NCBI GenBank assembly: GCA_902363875.1 | Contig: CABJBO010000003.1 | Coordinates: 82,857-146,856, forward strand | Source: Coriobacteriaceae bacterium | GTDB taxonomy: Bacteria > Actinomycetota > Coriobacteriia > Coriobacteriales > Coriobacteriaceae | Direction: 5' to 3' | DNA length: 64,000 nucleotides | Part shown: positions 16,916 to 26,312 of the stretch, in pieces | Numbering within the stretch: position 1 is the first letter of the stretch | How the letters are laid out: each line of letters opens with the position of its first letter | Position numbers and translations under genes: made by a program | The notes under the pieces: generated by a model | Database searches by the model: none | Told to the model about the DNA's origin: nothing | What the model saw: the letters and a program-made list of their open reading frames with translations, nothing else

Positions 16916-17833
16916 TTACATAGTCTGAGGATAATCAATTTTAGGATTGAACTTAATGGCCTCACGCATCTTTTTACGCATCTGACGCTGCAACTTCTTA
17001 GTCACTCCTCCAGCTTTCATGCTGCGGCAAACCTGGGCACAAAACAACAAATACGCAGCCTTGCCTTCATGATGGAGTCTATACGACGCCTGATTACGAA
17101 TGCCGTAAGAGAATTTCCACGCATTCTTTTCATCAATCATCGAGAAGTTGACACCCTTATTAGATGCCATGTCGTGAATGATCACGCTGTCAAGCACCTG
17201 AACACCGGGGCAGGTCTTAGTAATGCGAAGTGTGTACTCGGCATCATCAAACCAAATAAAATATTCCTTAAAAGGAAGGCCGAAAGATTCAAGAACCCAA
17301 CGTGGAATCAGCACCGAAACAAACGAGCAGGAGGTGACCATGACAGAGTTTTGCCCCTTTGCGAGCAATCGACCCCAATCCCAAGTGGGCACGGGATTGT
17401 TCATCTCGCAAATAGAACCATCAATAAACTTTACGACCGAGCAAGCGTATGGGACATCGGGACCAAGCTCATCAACGGCGCCATTATAGCCTTGAATCAG
17501 CTTCTCTAAAGCATCGGGCTCGGGATAGCCGTCATCGTCAAAGATCCAAACGAAATCTGAACCGCTGTCGTAACCGGATTTCATTCCAGTGGAAAAACCA
17601 CCAGCTCCGCCAAGATTCTCCGAACAAGAAATAACCTTAACGGGCATGCCGCCGTGCTGCTCAGATGCATATGAAGCCAGGAAATCACCGGTGCCGTCAG
17701 TCGAAGCGTTGTCAACAACAACAAGCTCGCTAGGAGGAAGCGTCTGCCCCTCAAGGGCAGAAAGAACATTCTTCAACTTGTCGAGACGGTTATATGTCAC
17801 CACAACGGCGGTAACAGTAGGACTATTGCTCAT
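16916..17833 (-). CDS. GT2 glycosyltransferase, GlfT1-like (probable galactofuranosyl/rhamnosyl transferase)
   Basis: The protein has 305 residues from the ATG at 17833 (GGAG five bases upstream; an ATG three bases earlier is also possible). It begins with the GT2 fold VTAVVVTYNRLDKLKNVLSA, carries ENLGGAGGFSTGM, a motif shared with mycobacterial GlfT1-type galactofuranosyltransferases, and FDDDGYPEPDA with the metal-binding aspartates. A later WFDDAEY motif fits the catalytic-base region. Its start overlaps the preceding GT4 gene by 11 bases, so they are co-translated. With glf in the same region, UDP-galactofuranose is the likely donor (inference). Confidence 0.82.
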   Translation of the reverse strand: MSNSPTVTAVVVTYNRLDKLKNVLSALEGQTLPPSELVVVDNASTDGTGDFLASYASEQHGGMPVKVISCSENLGGAGGFSTGMKSGYDSGSDFVWIFDDDGYPEPDALEKLIQGYNGAVDELGPDVPYACSVVKFIDGSICEMNNPVPTWDWGRLLAKGQNSVMVTSCSFVSVLIPRWVLESFGLPFKEYFIWFDDAEYTLRITKTCPGVQVLDSVIIHDMASNKGVNFSMIDEKNAWKFSYGIRNQASYRLHHEGKAAYLLFCAQVCRSMKAGGVTKKLQRQMRKKMREAIKFNPKIDYPQTM

Positions 17834-19523
17834 CATCACTCCACTTCCCCAGAATCTCAGTAAAGAGGGTGTTGGCATTTTTTAGCTTTGAAAACTCCAC
17901 AAGCCTATCCATCTCAGATTGCCAGACGGATTTACGGAAATCGTTATCCTCGAGCATCTTCAAAAGGATACGCGATGCGCACTTAATGAAATCGCGAGTG
18001 GACCGTGGAGTCAATGCTTCAGTTGGAATAAGCGTATTCTGAGAACCGACATCAGTTGAGACAACAGGCAGTCCAGCACTGAGAGATTCAATCGTCGTCA
18101 AAGTAATTCCTTCATTAATGGCAGAAACAACGAGGACATCAGAATCAGAATAGGTCTTATCGACAGAAATCTGCATCCCCCTCCGCTCAATTAAGTCGGA
18201 GAGTCCATGACGAGCAATGATCTTGTCCACCATAGGATCCAAATCACCGTTGCCGTGCATGATAAACCTAAAACGACCAGGAGCACACTTATCGAGCTTC
18301 TTAGCAAGAAGGACAAATGCTTCGGGCCTCTTCTGGCGGGAAATCCTGCCCACGAAGCAAACAGTGAGCTTGCTCTTAGACGCGGGTTTCTTGCACGCCT
18401 TAGCAGTCCCATTAGCAGTAAGCCCAACAAGCGGAGCGTCTACAACCTTATTAGCATCAATTCCATGCGACTCAACAAGCCAAGACACAAGCTGGGGAGA
18501 AATCACATGATGTAAATCAATGAACGCATCGCGGCTAACCGCCTGATTGGGATAACCACCACCATAGGGATATTCAACAATATGCAGAGAATCAACTACA
18601 GTCGCATTGGGTCGATACTTTTTGATCCACCACAGACGATCATAAAGCCATTGGCAATGATGAATGAGGACGCCCTTAATATCGAATTGTTCGACAAGCG
18701 AGCGAAGCAAAGGCTCATCGCCTGGACGCTCCTGTATAGGGAACGTAAGGCACAGCACCAAGGCATCTTTGAACTCCGGCCTATCGATCCAAGGCTGATG
18801 GCTGGGTCGATCCGTTATGACGATAGGCAGCATGCCCGCTTCGCGAACAAGGCGCACCGTCTCAACAGCCCAGCGCTCAGCGCCGCCGGCCTGAAGCCAA
18901 TGCATACCGATAATGACGGCTTTCTCAGCCCCGAGCCTAACGGCTCCGGGAGCAATCTCTAGATAGGGATGATGAGTAGCCTGCTCTTGATTAATCTTCG
19001 CTAAATCTGGAGCCTCAAAATGATCAACAGGGCCCAATCCCCTACTCCAACGACGCTGGCGCTGAATTTCGCGAATATCGTCAAAAGCAATCGGGCAGCA
19101 CGCTTCGAGATTGCGATAAAGCTCCTGCTTCTTCGAAAGAGAGTTATGTGTCTCAACGTCAGCATCGGTGGCGTCGTCAGGCGTCAAAAGAATATAACGA
19201 TGTCCATCGTCTTTGATATGCTCAAGGCCTGCGAAATAATGGGGTGAATACTCGGACAAAGGCTGAACCAAAGATTCAGCTTTAACAGAAAAGAAAGGCT
19301 GAAGTCCCTCGGTAACAGTTAGCCCACCATTTAATGTCGAAAGATCATTTAAACAAGGATACTGCCACTTTTCACCCATATAGAAATGATAGACAAGCGA
19401 ACGACCAGGCTGGATTAGAGAGTTGTACTTAATTGCAGAATCTACAAGAGATCTAATTCGACTCGACATTAAGCCGTCGTTGAAAACATCCTCGTAGATA
19501 ACCCCATATAAAGCATGAGACAT
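17823..19523 (-). CDS. GT4-type glycosyltransferase with N-terminal extension
   Basis: The 566-residue protein has a GT-B glycosyltransferase in its C-terminal two thirds. IGMHWLQAGGAERWAVETV near residue 207 is the glycine-rich acceptor region, VCFVGRISRQKRPE opens the second Rossmann domain, and INEGITLTTIESLSAGLPVV is the E(x7)E nucleotide-sugar motif. The first about 200 residues are not recognised. The ATG follows AAGGAG with ideal spacing, and that site lies within the end of the upstream GT2 gene. Sugar donor and acceptor are unknown. Confidence 0.85.
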   Translation of the reverse strand: MSHALYGVIYEDVFNDGLMSSRIRSLVDSAIKYNSLIQPGRSLVYHFYMGEKWQYPCLNDLSTLNGGLTVTEGLQPFFSVKAESLVQPLSEYSPHYFAGLEHIKDDGHRYILLTPDDATDADVETHNSLSKKQELYRNLEACCPIAFDDIREIQRQRRWSRGLGPVDHFEAPDLAKINQEQATHHPYLEIAPGAVRLGAEKAVIIGMHWLQAGGAERWAVETVRLVREAGMLPIVITDRPSHQPWIDRPEFKDALVLCLTFPIQERPGDEPLLRSLVEQFDIKGVLIHHCQWLYDRLWWIKKYRPNATVVDSLHIVEYPYGGGYPNQAVSRDAFIDLHHVISPQLVSWLVESHGIDANKVVDAPLVGLTANGTAKACKKPASKSKLTVCFVGRISRQKRPEAFVLLAKKLDKCAPGRFRFIMHGNGDLDPMVDKIIARHGLSDLIERRGMQISVDKTYSDSDVLVVSAINEGITLTTIESLSAGLPVVSTDVGSQNTLIPTEALTPRSTRDFIKCASRILLKMLEDNDFRKSVWQSEMDRLVEFSKLKNANTLFTEILGKWSDDEQ

Positions 19524-20468
19524 CTAGCACTCCTTATCTTGGAAACTTTGGCTAATCTTATAGACGCTAAGTTCCCATTCCTTACGCTCAACTTTGGCAA
19601 CAGAATCAAGAATAAACCCTGTTGTCAAAGAAAGGCCGCAAAGGAATATAAAGGCAGTAGCGAGAATAGCGGTAGGAAGGCGTGCAACAAGGCCAGTGCG
19701 TGCGAAATCAACAATTACCGGAATTCCAGCTATAAGACCCAGAAGCAGGAAAAGAACAGAAACCAGACCAAAGAACTTCAGAGGACGGTAGTCCTTAAAT
19801 AAGGTGCCAATCATACAGACAACTTTAATTCCGTCAGAAAAAGTAGACAACTTAGATTCAGATCCGGCTGGCCTGTCGCGGTAAACAATTGGAATATCCT
19901 TGATGCGCCAACGACGGTCAACAGCATGAATTGAAAGTTCGGTCTCAATTTGAAAACCTTCAGATAATACAGGGAAAGTTTTGACAAAAGGACGGCTCAT
20001 CGCTCGATAACCCGTCATAACATCATCAAACGAATAGCCATAGATCCACTTGATCATTGCCCTAACAAGATTATTACCGAACCCGTGAAAGGCCCTTTTA
20101 TTCTCTTCGGCGTAGGTACCGTTAGAAAGACGGTCTCCAACCGTCATATCCGCTTCACCTTTTAGAATCGGCTCACACATCGCGCGAGCCATTGTCTCGT
20201 CATAAGTATCATCGCCATCAACCATCAGATAACAGTCAGCATCGATATCACGAAACATCTGACGGCAAACATTGCCCTTACCCTGACGAGGCTCAAATCG
20301 AACAATGGCCCCATGTTCACGAGCAATGCAAGCAGTATCATCGCTTGAATTATTGTCATAAACATAGATATTTGCTTCTGGAAGCTCGCGCATAAAATCA
20401 TCGACAACTTTTCCAATTGTTAGAGCTTCGTTATAACAAGGAATTAAAACAGCGATTTTTTTTGACAT
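19524..20468 (-). CDS. Polyprenyl-phosphate GT2 glycosyltransferase (DPM1/GtrB-like)
   Basis: The 314-residue enzyme has a GT2 domain (IAVLIPCYNEALTIGKVVDD, YDNNSSDDT, MVDGDDTYDE with the DxD-type motif) and two C-terminal membrane helices (about residues 230-295). It resembles enzymes that load a sugar onto undecaprenyl phosphate for later transfer outside the membrane. Two neighbouring polytopic proteins could use such a donor (inference). The ATG at 20468 follows GGAGA; a TTG one codon earlier is less likely. Its stop codon directly abuts the next ATG. A broken inverted paralogue is at 11966-12931. Confidence 0.88.
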   Translation of the reverse strand: MSKKIAVLIPCYNEALTIGKVVDDFMRELPEANIYVYDNNSSDDTACIAREHGAIVRFEPRQGKGNVCRQMFRDIDADCYLMVDGDDTYDETMARAMCEPILKGEADMTVGDRLSNGTYAEENKRAFHGFGNNLVRAMIKWIYGYSFDDVMTGYRAMSRPFVKTFPVLSEGFQIETELSIHAVDRRWRIKDIPIVYRDRPAGSESKLSTFSDGIKVVCMIGTLFKDYRPLKFFGLVSVLFLLLGLIAGIPVIVDFARTGLVARLPTAILATAFIFLCGLSLTTGFILDSVAKVERKEWELSVYKISQSFQDKEC

Positions 20469-20482
20469 CAATCTCTCCGAAA

Positions 20483-21598
20483 TCAGGAAACCTTTTTAGA
20501 TAAAAAAGAAATAGAAGCGATATTAACAATACGTTTAACAATAACCCGCTGCATTACAAACGATAGAAGCAACAATAAAGTATATAAGATAAAAATAGAA
20601 ACAGAGGAAAGAACGATTTTTCCAAGAATTGAAGCAGGCTCCGACAATTGAAAGATTGTCGCCCAAATAAAGGGTTTCAAGAACATGTTTTCATGAATCA
20701 AATAGACCCCGAGCGTAGCAGATGCAAGTGAGTTGACCATACGATTAAACCAATCCGACTCAAAAGATGAGTCCTTTTGAACAACGTAAATAAAAAGAGG
20801 ACACGCAGCTACGAGCGAGAGCAGGGGAGAAGCTCCAGGACCGGCAATAAATAGATTTGAAGGATAGGACATCCCAAGATTAGCAACAGTTGCGGAAGTG
20901 ATGGCTCGCGTACCAACTACAACCGCTAAGTAGCAAAAACAAATTGTTCCAAAAACAGTTAGGAGATTAAAACTTGGCAACTGATCCAAAAATCTATTTA
21001 CCATATATCCAATTAAATAAACAGCCACGAGATACAAAATATCATTGAAATAGCAGTTGGATGGATTAATATACTTCCAAACGAATGTAATCATACAAAA
21101 AAATACAGCGAATTTACGAACAGCAATGCCATCCATATCATTGAATAATTTATTGACATATGGAGCAACTAAATTCAAGACAAAAAACGCACTGATAAAC
21201 CAATAGGCACCTTGAACAACTGGAAAAAATGAGGTCAACACATTCCTAAAGGAGAGCCATTCGGCATAACCCTGATCAATAAGCCCATACATGATAAGGA
21301 AAGAAAAAACCACCAGGGACGATACTGAATAAAACTCCACCTGCACCCAGAGCCGAAATAAACGTCGTTTAGGAGAAGAGTTTGATTTTGAGAGGAAAAA
21401 TGCACTAATTAAAACGAATAAACACACCCCAATTTGTCCAAACATAATCAGTGCATTATGAAAGCACGCACACCATGAATGCAAAAGAGATCCATCGGCA
21501 TGACATGCCCAGTTATCCTCAGAAAAATAGTGTCCCGCAACAATCATTAACATTGATACAAGCCTGAGTGCTTCAATCTTGCTATTCCTGCAACGCAC
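20483..21598 (-). CDS. Membrane acyltransferase (acyltransferase 3 / OafA-like family)
   Basis: The 371-residue polytopic protein has about ten hydrophobic segments and the family N terminus IEALRLVSMLMIVAGHYFSE with the conserved histidine. Such proteins O-acylate surface sugars. The start is taken as the GTG at 21598 because GGAGG lies five bases upstream; it then overlaps the end of the upstream membrane-protein gene by 17 bases. The acetyl acceptor is not known, but co-transcription with glycosyltransferases points to decoration of the exported polymer. Confidence 0.82.
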   Translation of the reverse strand: MRCRNSKIEALRLVSMLMIVAGHYFSEDNWACHADGSLLHSWCACFHNALIMFGQIGVCLFVLISAFFLSKSNSSPKRRLFRLWVQVEFYSVSSLVVFSFLIMYGLIDQGYAEWLSFRNVLTSFFPVVQGAYWFISAFFVLNLVAPYVNKLFNDMDGIAVRKFAVFFCMITFVWKYINPSNCYFNDILYLVAVYLIGYMVNRFLDQLPSFNLLTVFGTICFCYLAVVVGTRAITSATVANLGMSYPSNLFIAGPGASPLLSLVAACPLFIYVVQKDSSFESDWFNRMVNSLASATLGVYLIHENMFLKPFIWATIFQLSEPASILGKIVLSSVSIFILYTLLLLLSFVMQRVIVKRIVNIASISFLSKKVS

Positions 21599-23432
21599 TT
21601 TTACCTCCAGCAATATTCACTAATAAATAAACAGCAATTGGAAGCGAAAAGATAAAGGGGAGAGTATATCGAAGCGAAGCACACGGGCCGGCCACCAATG
21701 ATAGAAGTAGTGAGAACATAGGAACACAAAAGATCGTAACTTCCCGTTGATATTTCTTATAAATCGACGAAAGACAAATCAAAACTAAATAAAACCAGCA
21801 ATAAAAACCAGGTTTATAAAGAATTGAAACAACGCTATTCAAGTGAATATCATTAAGAGCAAAACTATCAACTGAATGCTTATCATTCCATTCTTGGCTC
21901 CATGAATAGCCCTCGAACCAGCCCGCATCTATTAGAGACCATTGATCCCATGAATAATAAGGAGCATCCTCCATCCAATACGTACCCTGAGTAAACGGGT
22001 ACCAATAAGCGAATGTCGTGCAAAGCGCACCAGATAAAGATGTACATGGAAACAGGCAAGCAAGCCTAAGAGAAAGAATTGCAAAATCAATAGCCGAGTG
22101 TTCATCATCAAACTTAAGGTGACCCTTTAGCGGATCAGAAATTAAAGGGTTATATGCTTTTTTAATATCAAACTCGTCGGAATCAAAGAAACATTTAATC
22201 TGGGCATCCAAGTCTTCAGGAACTTCCTTCTCGGTTTGATACACCCTGCCGATCATCTGCACTGGAATCGAAAGCATCTCCCCTGATTCAGTAGGAAGAA
22301 CCCCAAATATTGGGAGAAGAAAAGAATTCCATAGGACAAAAAATGCAACATTAAACATAATTAGGAATAATTTAAATCCCTTTGATTCGGAAAGGGCAAG
22401 TAATGCGATTAAACCGATAAATACAATTACGAAACCGTTATTTCGCGTAAGCAAAACAAGTATTGAACTAATTACCATTTCAATACGGCATTTAATAGAT
22501 AGCTTTTGCTCGACTGTACTATCTTGCTGGTAAAACAAAAGCAGACAGACACAGAAATATAGAACAGCAAGCGCATGAAGATAATCCTTGCTAATTGATA
22601 AAACGTAACTCGGTATTACAGGAAAGAGACCGAAAAACAAAAGAGCAAATAAAGCAATATTAGAATGAAAGGCATTCTCAAGTCTTTTAAGTGAAATAGA
22701 AAAAACATAGGCACCGCAGACCGTCTGAAAGACAGTCAGAAAAACCATAGATGCAACTCCGTTTGATCCAAAATAACGCCCACAGCTATAAATCAAAGCA
22801 TAGGTTAAAGTTGTTAGATAGGGAAAATGATTATCAAGTGCTACTCCACGAGCGCCATACCACTGACCAAGTTGACGGGCTGTGTCAGTCGGCAAGGATC
22901 CCGGGAAGAACACAATCAGGTACGGAAGCCAAAGAATGATTAAAATCAGACCAATTTTGACAGTATTCTGCGACACAATCCAGTTGTTTGCCCGTGCAAG
23001 CCATTTGCATCGTTGAAAATTGGAAGCAAAATAAACTCCAACTTTAAATAACATGTAGATAAACCAAGTAAACAACAAAGCATATGCAATTGATCTCACA
23101 GCTCGAATCGGACTATCGCATAGAGGCGAAAGGGAACTCGTTTTATGAAGAGACCCGCCAAGCATATCAAGCATTGCAATAAAGAACGAAACTACGTAAA
23201 CACTCAGATCGAATTGAGCGCCAGAACAATGCAGTATATAAAAATAAGTGGTAAGCGATACCGCTAAAATCCAGGCCGTGATTTCCAAAACAGAGCTTCG
23301 AACCCAAATAGCGCAACCATTTGAGTCGAGTGAGCAACTGAAACTGAATATAAAACAAGAACACAGGGCAACAAAAACAAGTATTGACGTCTTCCGCTGT
23401 ATATCGAGAATTTTAAACTCTGAAAACTTCAA
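21582..23432 (-). CDS. Large polytopic membrane protein (DUF6020-like, possible GT-C glycosyltransferase)
   Basis: The product has 616 residues and a dozen or so hydrophobic segments. After about 180 residues a loop reads VFFPGSLPTDTARQLGQWYG, followed by LDNHFPYLTTL, an arrangement like the first extracytoplasmic loop of GT-C enzymes with acidic and histidine residues. A long hydrophilic loop at about residues 390-545 is extracytoplasmic by prediction. The start codon is TTG (AGGA seven bases upstream). It resembles proteins I know as DUF6020 in actinobacteria, but the family name is from memory. The gene next to it is a distant paralogue. AT content is clearly higher than in the flanking housekeeping genes. 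Confidence 0.65.
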   Translation of the reverse strand: MKFSEFKILDIQRKTSILVFVALCSCFIFSFSCSLDSNGCAIWVRSSVLEITAWILAVSLTTYFYILHCSGAQFDLSVYVVSFFIAMLDMLGGSLHKTSSLSPLCDSPIRAVRSIAYALLFTWFIYMLFKVGVYFASNFQRCKWLARANNWIVSQNTVKIGLILIILWLPYLIVFFPGSLPTDTARQLGQWYGARGVALDNHFPYLTTLTYALIYSCGRYFGSNGVASMVFLTVFQTVCGAYVFSISLKRLENAFHSNIALFALLFFGLFPVIPSYVLSISKDYLHALAVLYFCVCLLLFYQQDSTVEQKLSIKCRIEMVISSILVLLTRNNGFVIVFIGLIALLALSESKGFKLFLIMFNVAFFVLWNSFLLPIFGVLPTESGEMLSIPVQMIGRVYQTEKEVPEDLDAQIKCFFDSDEFDIKKAYNPLISDPLKGHLKFDDEHSAIDFAILSLRLACLFPCTSLSGALCTTFAYWYPFTQGTYWMEDAPYYSWDQWSLIDAGWFEGYSWSQEWNDKHSVDSFALNDIHLNSVVSILYKPGFYCWFYLVLICLSSIYKKYQREVTIFCVPMFSLLLSLVAGPCASLRYTLPFIFSLPIAVYLLVNIAGGKSALQE

Positions 23433-23441
23433 AATAAGATC

Positions 23442-25388
23442 CTAACAAAGGGATTTTTTATTTACCGGGAATGCAAATGCGATCAGAAAGATGAAACAAA
23501 ACAGAAAAGATATTGAGTACCTAGTTTGGTATGCAGGAAGCATCAACATCGTAAGATATGTAAACAGAAAAGGCATGGCCATCGGAATAGAAACTTTCTT
23601 ACGATGGGCTAGATTAGCGCAAAGAACAGCCAAAGGGAGCCACAATGTATAAAGCACCTCAGCTCCAAGCAGCATTAACACAGGGGTCTTATTTAAGAAG
23701 TTAATTAGGGGAACAGACAGATGCTCCTGAGTCCATGACAGTTCACAATCAGCGAATTGGGACAAAATGGCGTATCCGCCACTCGGCTCCCATCCATTCT
23801 TTAAAGCACCATTTGTATAGTAAGTTGGCCCAAGCAAAAAGAAATTTCTTAAAAAGGGAACTGCATTTACACAATCAAGCGGATAGTGAATTAATAGCTT
23901 GACCCATAAACCTATAAAAGCAAGCTTGTCCATCGTCGAAGCATGCGATTTATAAGACTGCTTAGCGGGATCGACAGTCGCTTGGTTCCAATTTTGTTTT
24001 GCCGAACTTAGATCAACAACACGAGAAATTGTATCAATATCTTTTTTTTCAATTTCAGATTGATGCAAACTAACGACATATACGGTTTGCTGAATCGGAG
24101 TTCCCAACATCTCCTGACCACCACCGGGGGCAATCCTAAGTAAAGGAAACAAAAAGGAGGGAACTAAAAATAAAACCACAATAGCCGGAAAAAGTAATGA
24201 GAACAATATTTTAATTCGGTTTGAATTTGCTGAAATCAATACCGTCAAAAGGGACAGTACAGAAATATAGATGGAAGTCTTTTTTGTTAATCCAGCTAAA
24301 ACTGTTAAACATACCGAAAACAGTACAAACTTCCACCCTATATTCTTGTTTAAATACACCCTGTAGCACAATTCCTCAAAAGCCACCATCCAGAGAACAT
24401 AAAAGGGAATCCACGTGCTATCTTTCATCAAGATTGTCATGTATGAAGAGCAAGCAGGGATGAATGAAACTAAAGCCACGCAAATAAATAAGACACTCGT
24501 TGGCAACTTAAAACGCGACTTCACCCATAAAATCTCAGCTGAAAGCGAAACGGAAGCAAAAAAAGCCCAAACCCAAGTATACAGAGCCAATCCAAATAAC
24601 TCGCTATTTAACAAACGACCAAAGAAATCAAATGCCCCATAGATAATAGTATCCAACGCAGGATTATGGTCGCTGAACCAATATCCAGGAAGCGGGGTCA
24701 TCATCATAGGATCCCATGCAGGAAAACCTCTAACTTGAATTAGCTGGACCATGGAATCCATCGGAATGCAAACTGGTCCATTTATAACCAGAATTGGAAT
24801 CCAACAACTAAAAATCACTAAGGCCAATTTAATGATGGAACTTAAGCTGAAATTAATTCTATCTAAATAAACTTGAGCTTTAAAGCTTACAATCTTTATA
24901 TTCTCCGATTTGATAGCCCGAATTACCGACGCGATTATTATTGAAAATGCCCAGGTGCATAATGCAATTTCAACAATATAGAGAACAATTAAATAAACAC
25001 TTGCCTGACTCAAATCAACGTTAGTATACCAAGGAAATGAAACGTTCGATTCTTGTCCCTGGCCCCAAACCCCAGGAATAACGAGGCTGCATGAGACCAC
25101 AGATGAAAAGAATACGGTTAGAAATTTTTTTCTTCGACTCAAATTGGCAAAATATGACTCACCAAAAAACGCACAGCAAAAAAGAGCCGCGCTGACAATA
25201 GTAAGAGAAAGGGCCCCTTTGCTTCCGATCACATCACAAACATGGAGGAGCAATTGCCGGAGTGAAAAAGTCTGTGCCTGATCAAGCACCTTAAACGAAA
25301 GTGCGCAAGCAGAGGCTACAGACAAGATCAGGAGCAGAATAAACTTATTTAGCCCAACTTCGTTGCTATTTATGTTTGAGGACCGCAT
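23442..25388 (-). CDS. Large polytopic membrane protein (DUF6020-like), paralogue of the next gene
   Basis: The 648-residue protein has about twelve hydrophobic segments and the same plan as its neighbour: NGPVCIPMDSMVQLIQVRG in the first large loop, then FSDHNPALDTIIYGAF, equivalent to LDNHFPYLTTLTYALI in the paralogue. Both carry an N-H-[FN]-P core that may be catalytic or substrate-binding. A hydrophilic extracytoplasmic loop lies at about residues 420-520. The ATG at 25388 has only a weak purine stretch upstream. It heads the minus-strand glycan operon ending at 16916. A GT-C type glycosyltransferase is the best guess, unproven. Confidence 0.62.
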   Translation of the reverse strand: MRSSNINSNEVGLNKFILLLILSVASACALSFKVLDQAQTFSLRQLLLHVCDVIGSKGALSLTIVSAALFCCAFFGESYFANLSRRKKFLTVFFSSVVSCSLVIPGVWGQGQESNVSFPWYTNVDLSQASVYLIVLYIVEIALCTWAFSIIIASVIRAIKSENIKIVSFKAQVYLDRINFSLSSIIKLALVIFSCWIPILVINGPVCIPMDSMVQLIQVRGFPAWDPMMMTPLPGYWFSDHNPALDTIIYGAFDFFGRLLNSELFGLALYTWVWAFFASVSLSAEILWVKSRFKLPTSVLFICVALVSFIPACSSYMTILMKDSTWIPFYVLWMVAFEELCYRVYLNKNIGWKFVLFSVCLTVLAGLTKKTSIYISVLSLLTVLISANSNRIKILFSLLFPAIVVLFLVPSFLFPLLRIAPGGGQEMLGTPIQQTVYVVSLHQSEIEKKDIDTISRVVDLSSAKQNWNQATVDPAKQSYKSHASTMDKLAFIGLWVKLLIHYPLDCVNAVPFLRNFFLLGPTYYTNGALKNGWEPSGGYAILSQFADCELSWTQEHLSVPLINFLNKTPVLMLLGAEVLYTLWLPLAVLCANLAHRKKVSIPMAMPFLFTYLTMLMLPAYQTRYSISFLFCFIFLIAFAFPVNKKSLC

Positions 25389-25415
25389 TGAATAAACTAC
25401 TCTCTCAAAATGGTT

Positions 25416-26312
25416 CTAATTACCTAAATACTGAATCGCCTTTACTGCAAGCCAGTTAACATTCGTACCTGCAGGACAGCTAGTCGATGAATACCACTTG
25501 TGAATTCCGACATTATCCCCCCCATCGTCAAATATCTCCACCCTTTTGATCTAGCGAGCACAACCTTAGATTGCGTGTTTGTAATTAGAGTAGCATACTA
25601 AGGTGTATTGGCCGTAGTCCCCAAATGCTCGATCGACCATTCCTAAGGACGCAGAGGAGCCGGAAGCCCAGAGACGCTGACCTGTAGCTATTTTTTGCGG
25701 GGCAATCTTACCGCAAGACAATGCACTAAGCCACCGCTGAGAGTCAGCACCGCTGGATATCAGCTGAACCAGCCCCCCCCCATCAGTCAGAGAAAACACT
25801 TTTCTAGAACCGATGCACTTAATCTCGTATTAGGTCTGCAGCCCAGTTATCTTGCTCAAATACCGTTTTTGAGAACGCATACATTTGCTGTGTATAGCTG
25901 GACCGCAGAACCATCCTTCATAGAACCGCCGACAACATCTAGGACTCTTGAGCTCGTGTCCGACTCGAAAGAAAAGGCGCCTTCATCCAAAAACTCATTA
26001 ACCCGATGAGGCAAGTACTTTTGAGCGGCGGTTCCATTGGGAAGACATGCATCCAAATAGCCTGAGCCTCATCAAAAGCTAAGCCAGTTGATATACTCGC
26101 AAGGGAGAACGCACCATCGCCATTATCGAGTGCATCAAATAGCCAATTCGTTTCTTCAAAATCGCTGGGCCATTGCTGAACATTGGCGTCTGGACTAAAA
26201 TTACCCCTATTTACATCAAGCGCCTTTGAGGCTTTGTATTACAGATAGCATGGCGGCCATCGCAATATTCGAAGCTGAAAAGCTGAGGAAGCGTTCTATT
26301 GCTGTTACAAAA
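25416..26312 (-). pseudogene. Decayed 3' half of the GH25/ricin-repeat gene
   Basis: This stretch continues the reading of the GH25 gene after its TAG stop. In the same frame it reads FCNSNRTLPQLFSFEY, the second half of a ricin repeat, then after a shift ASKALDVNRGNFSPDANVQQ, matching the paralogous repeat ALDVYGGNVCPGTNVHQW at 35168-38731. Later pieces include LDVVGGSMKDGSAVQLYTAN and GADSQRW, separated by stops and shifts. The last part (about 25416-25680) is not lectin-like; it ends with IHKWYSSTSCPAGTNVNW, whose H(x8)CP pattern recalls some peptidoglycan amidases. A run of nine G lies at a former GGS motif. No intact product is expected. Confidence 0.82.

Noticed and set aside
25775..25785. 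A run of nine G (minus strand) as a phase-variation switch in the ricin-repeat gene
   Set aside because: The surrounding frame already has several stops and shifts, so slipping in this run could not restore a product. It remains a sign of decay at a former GGS motif.
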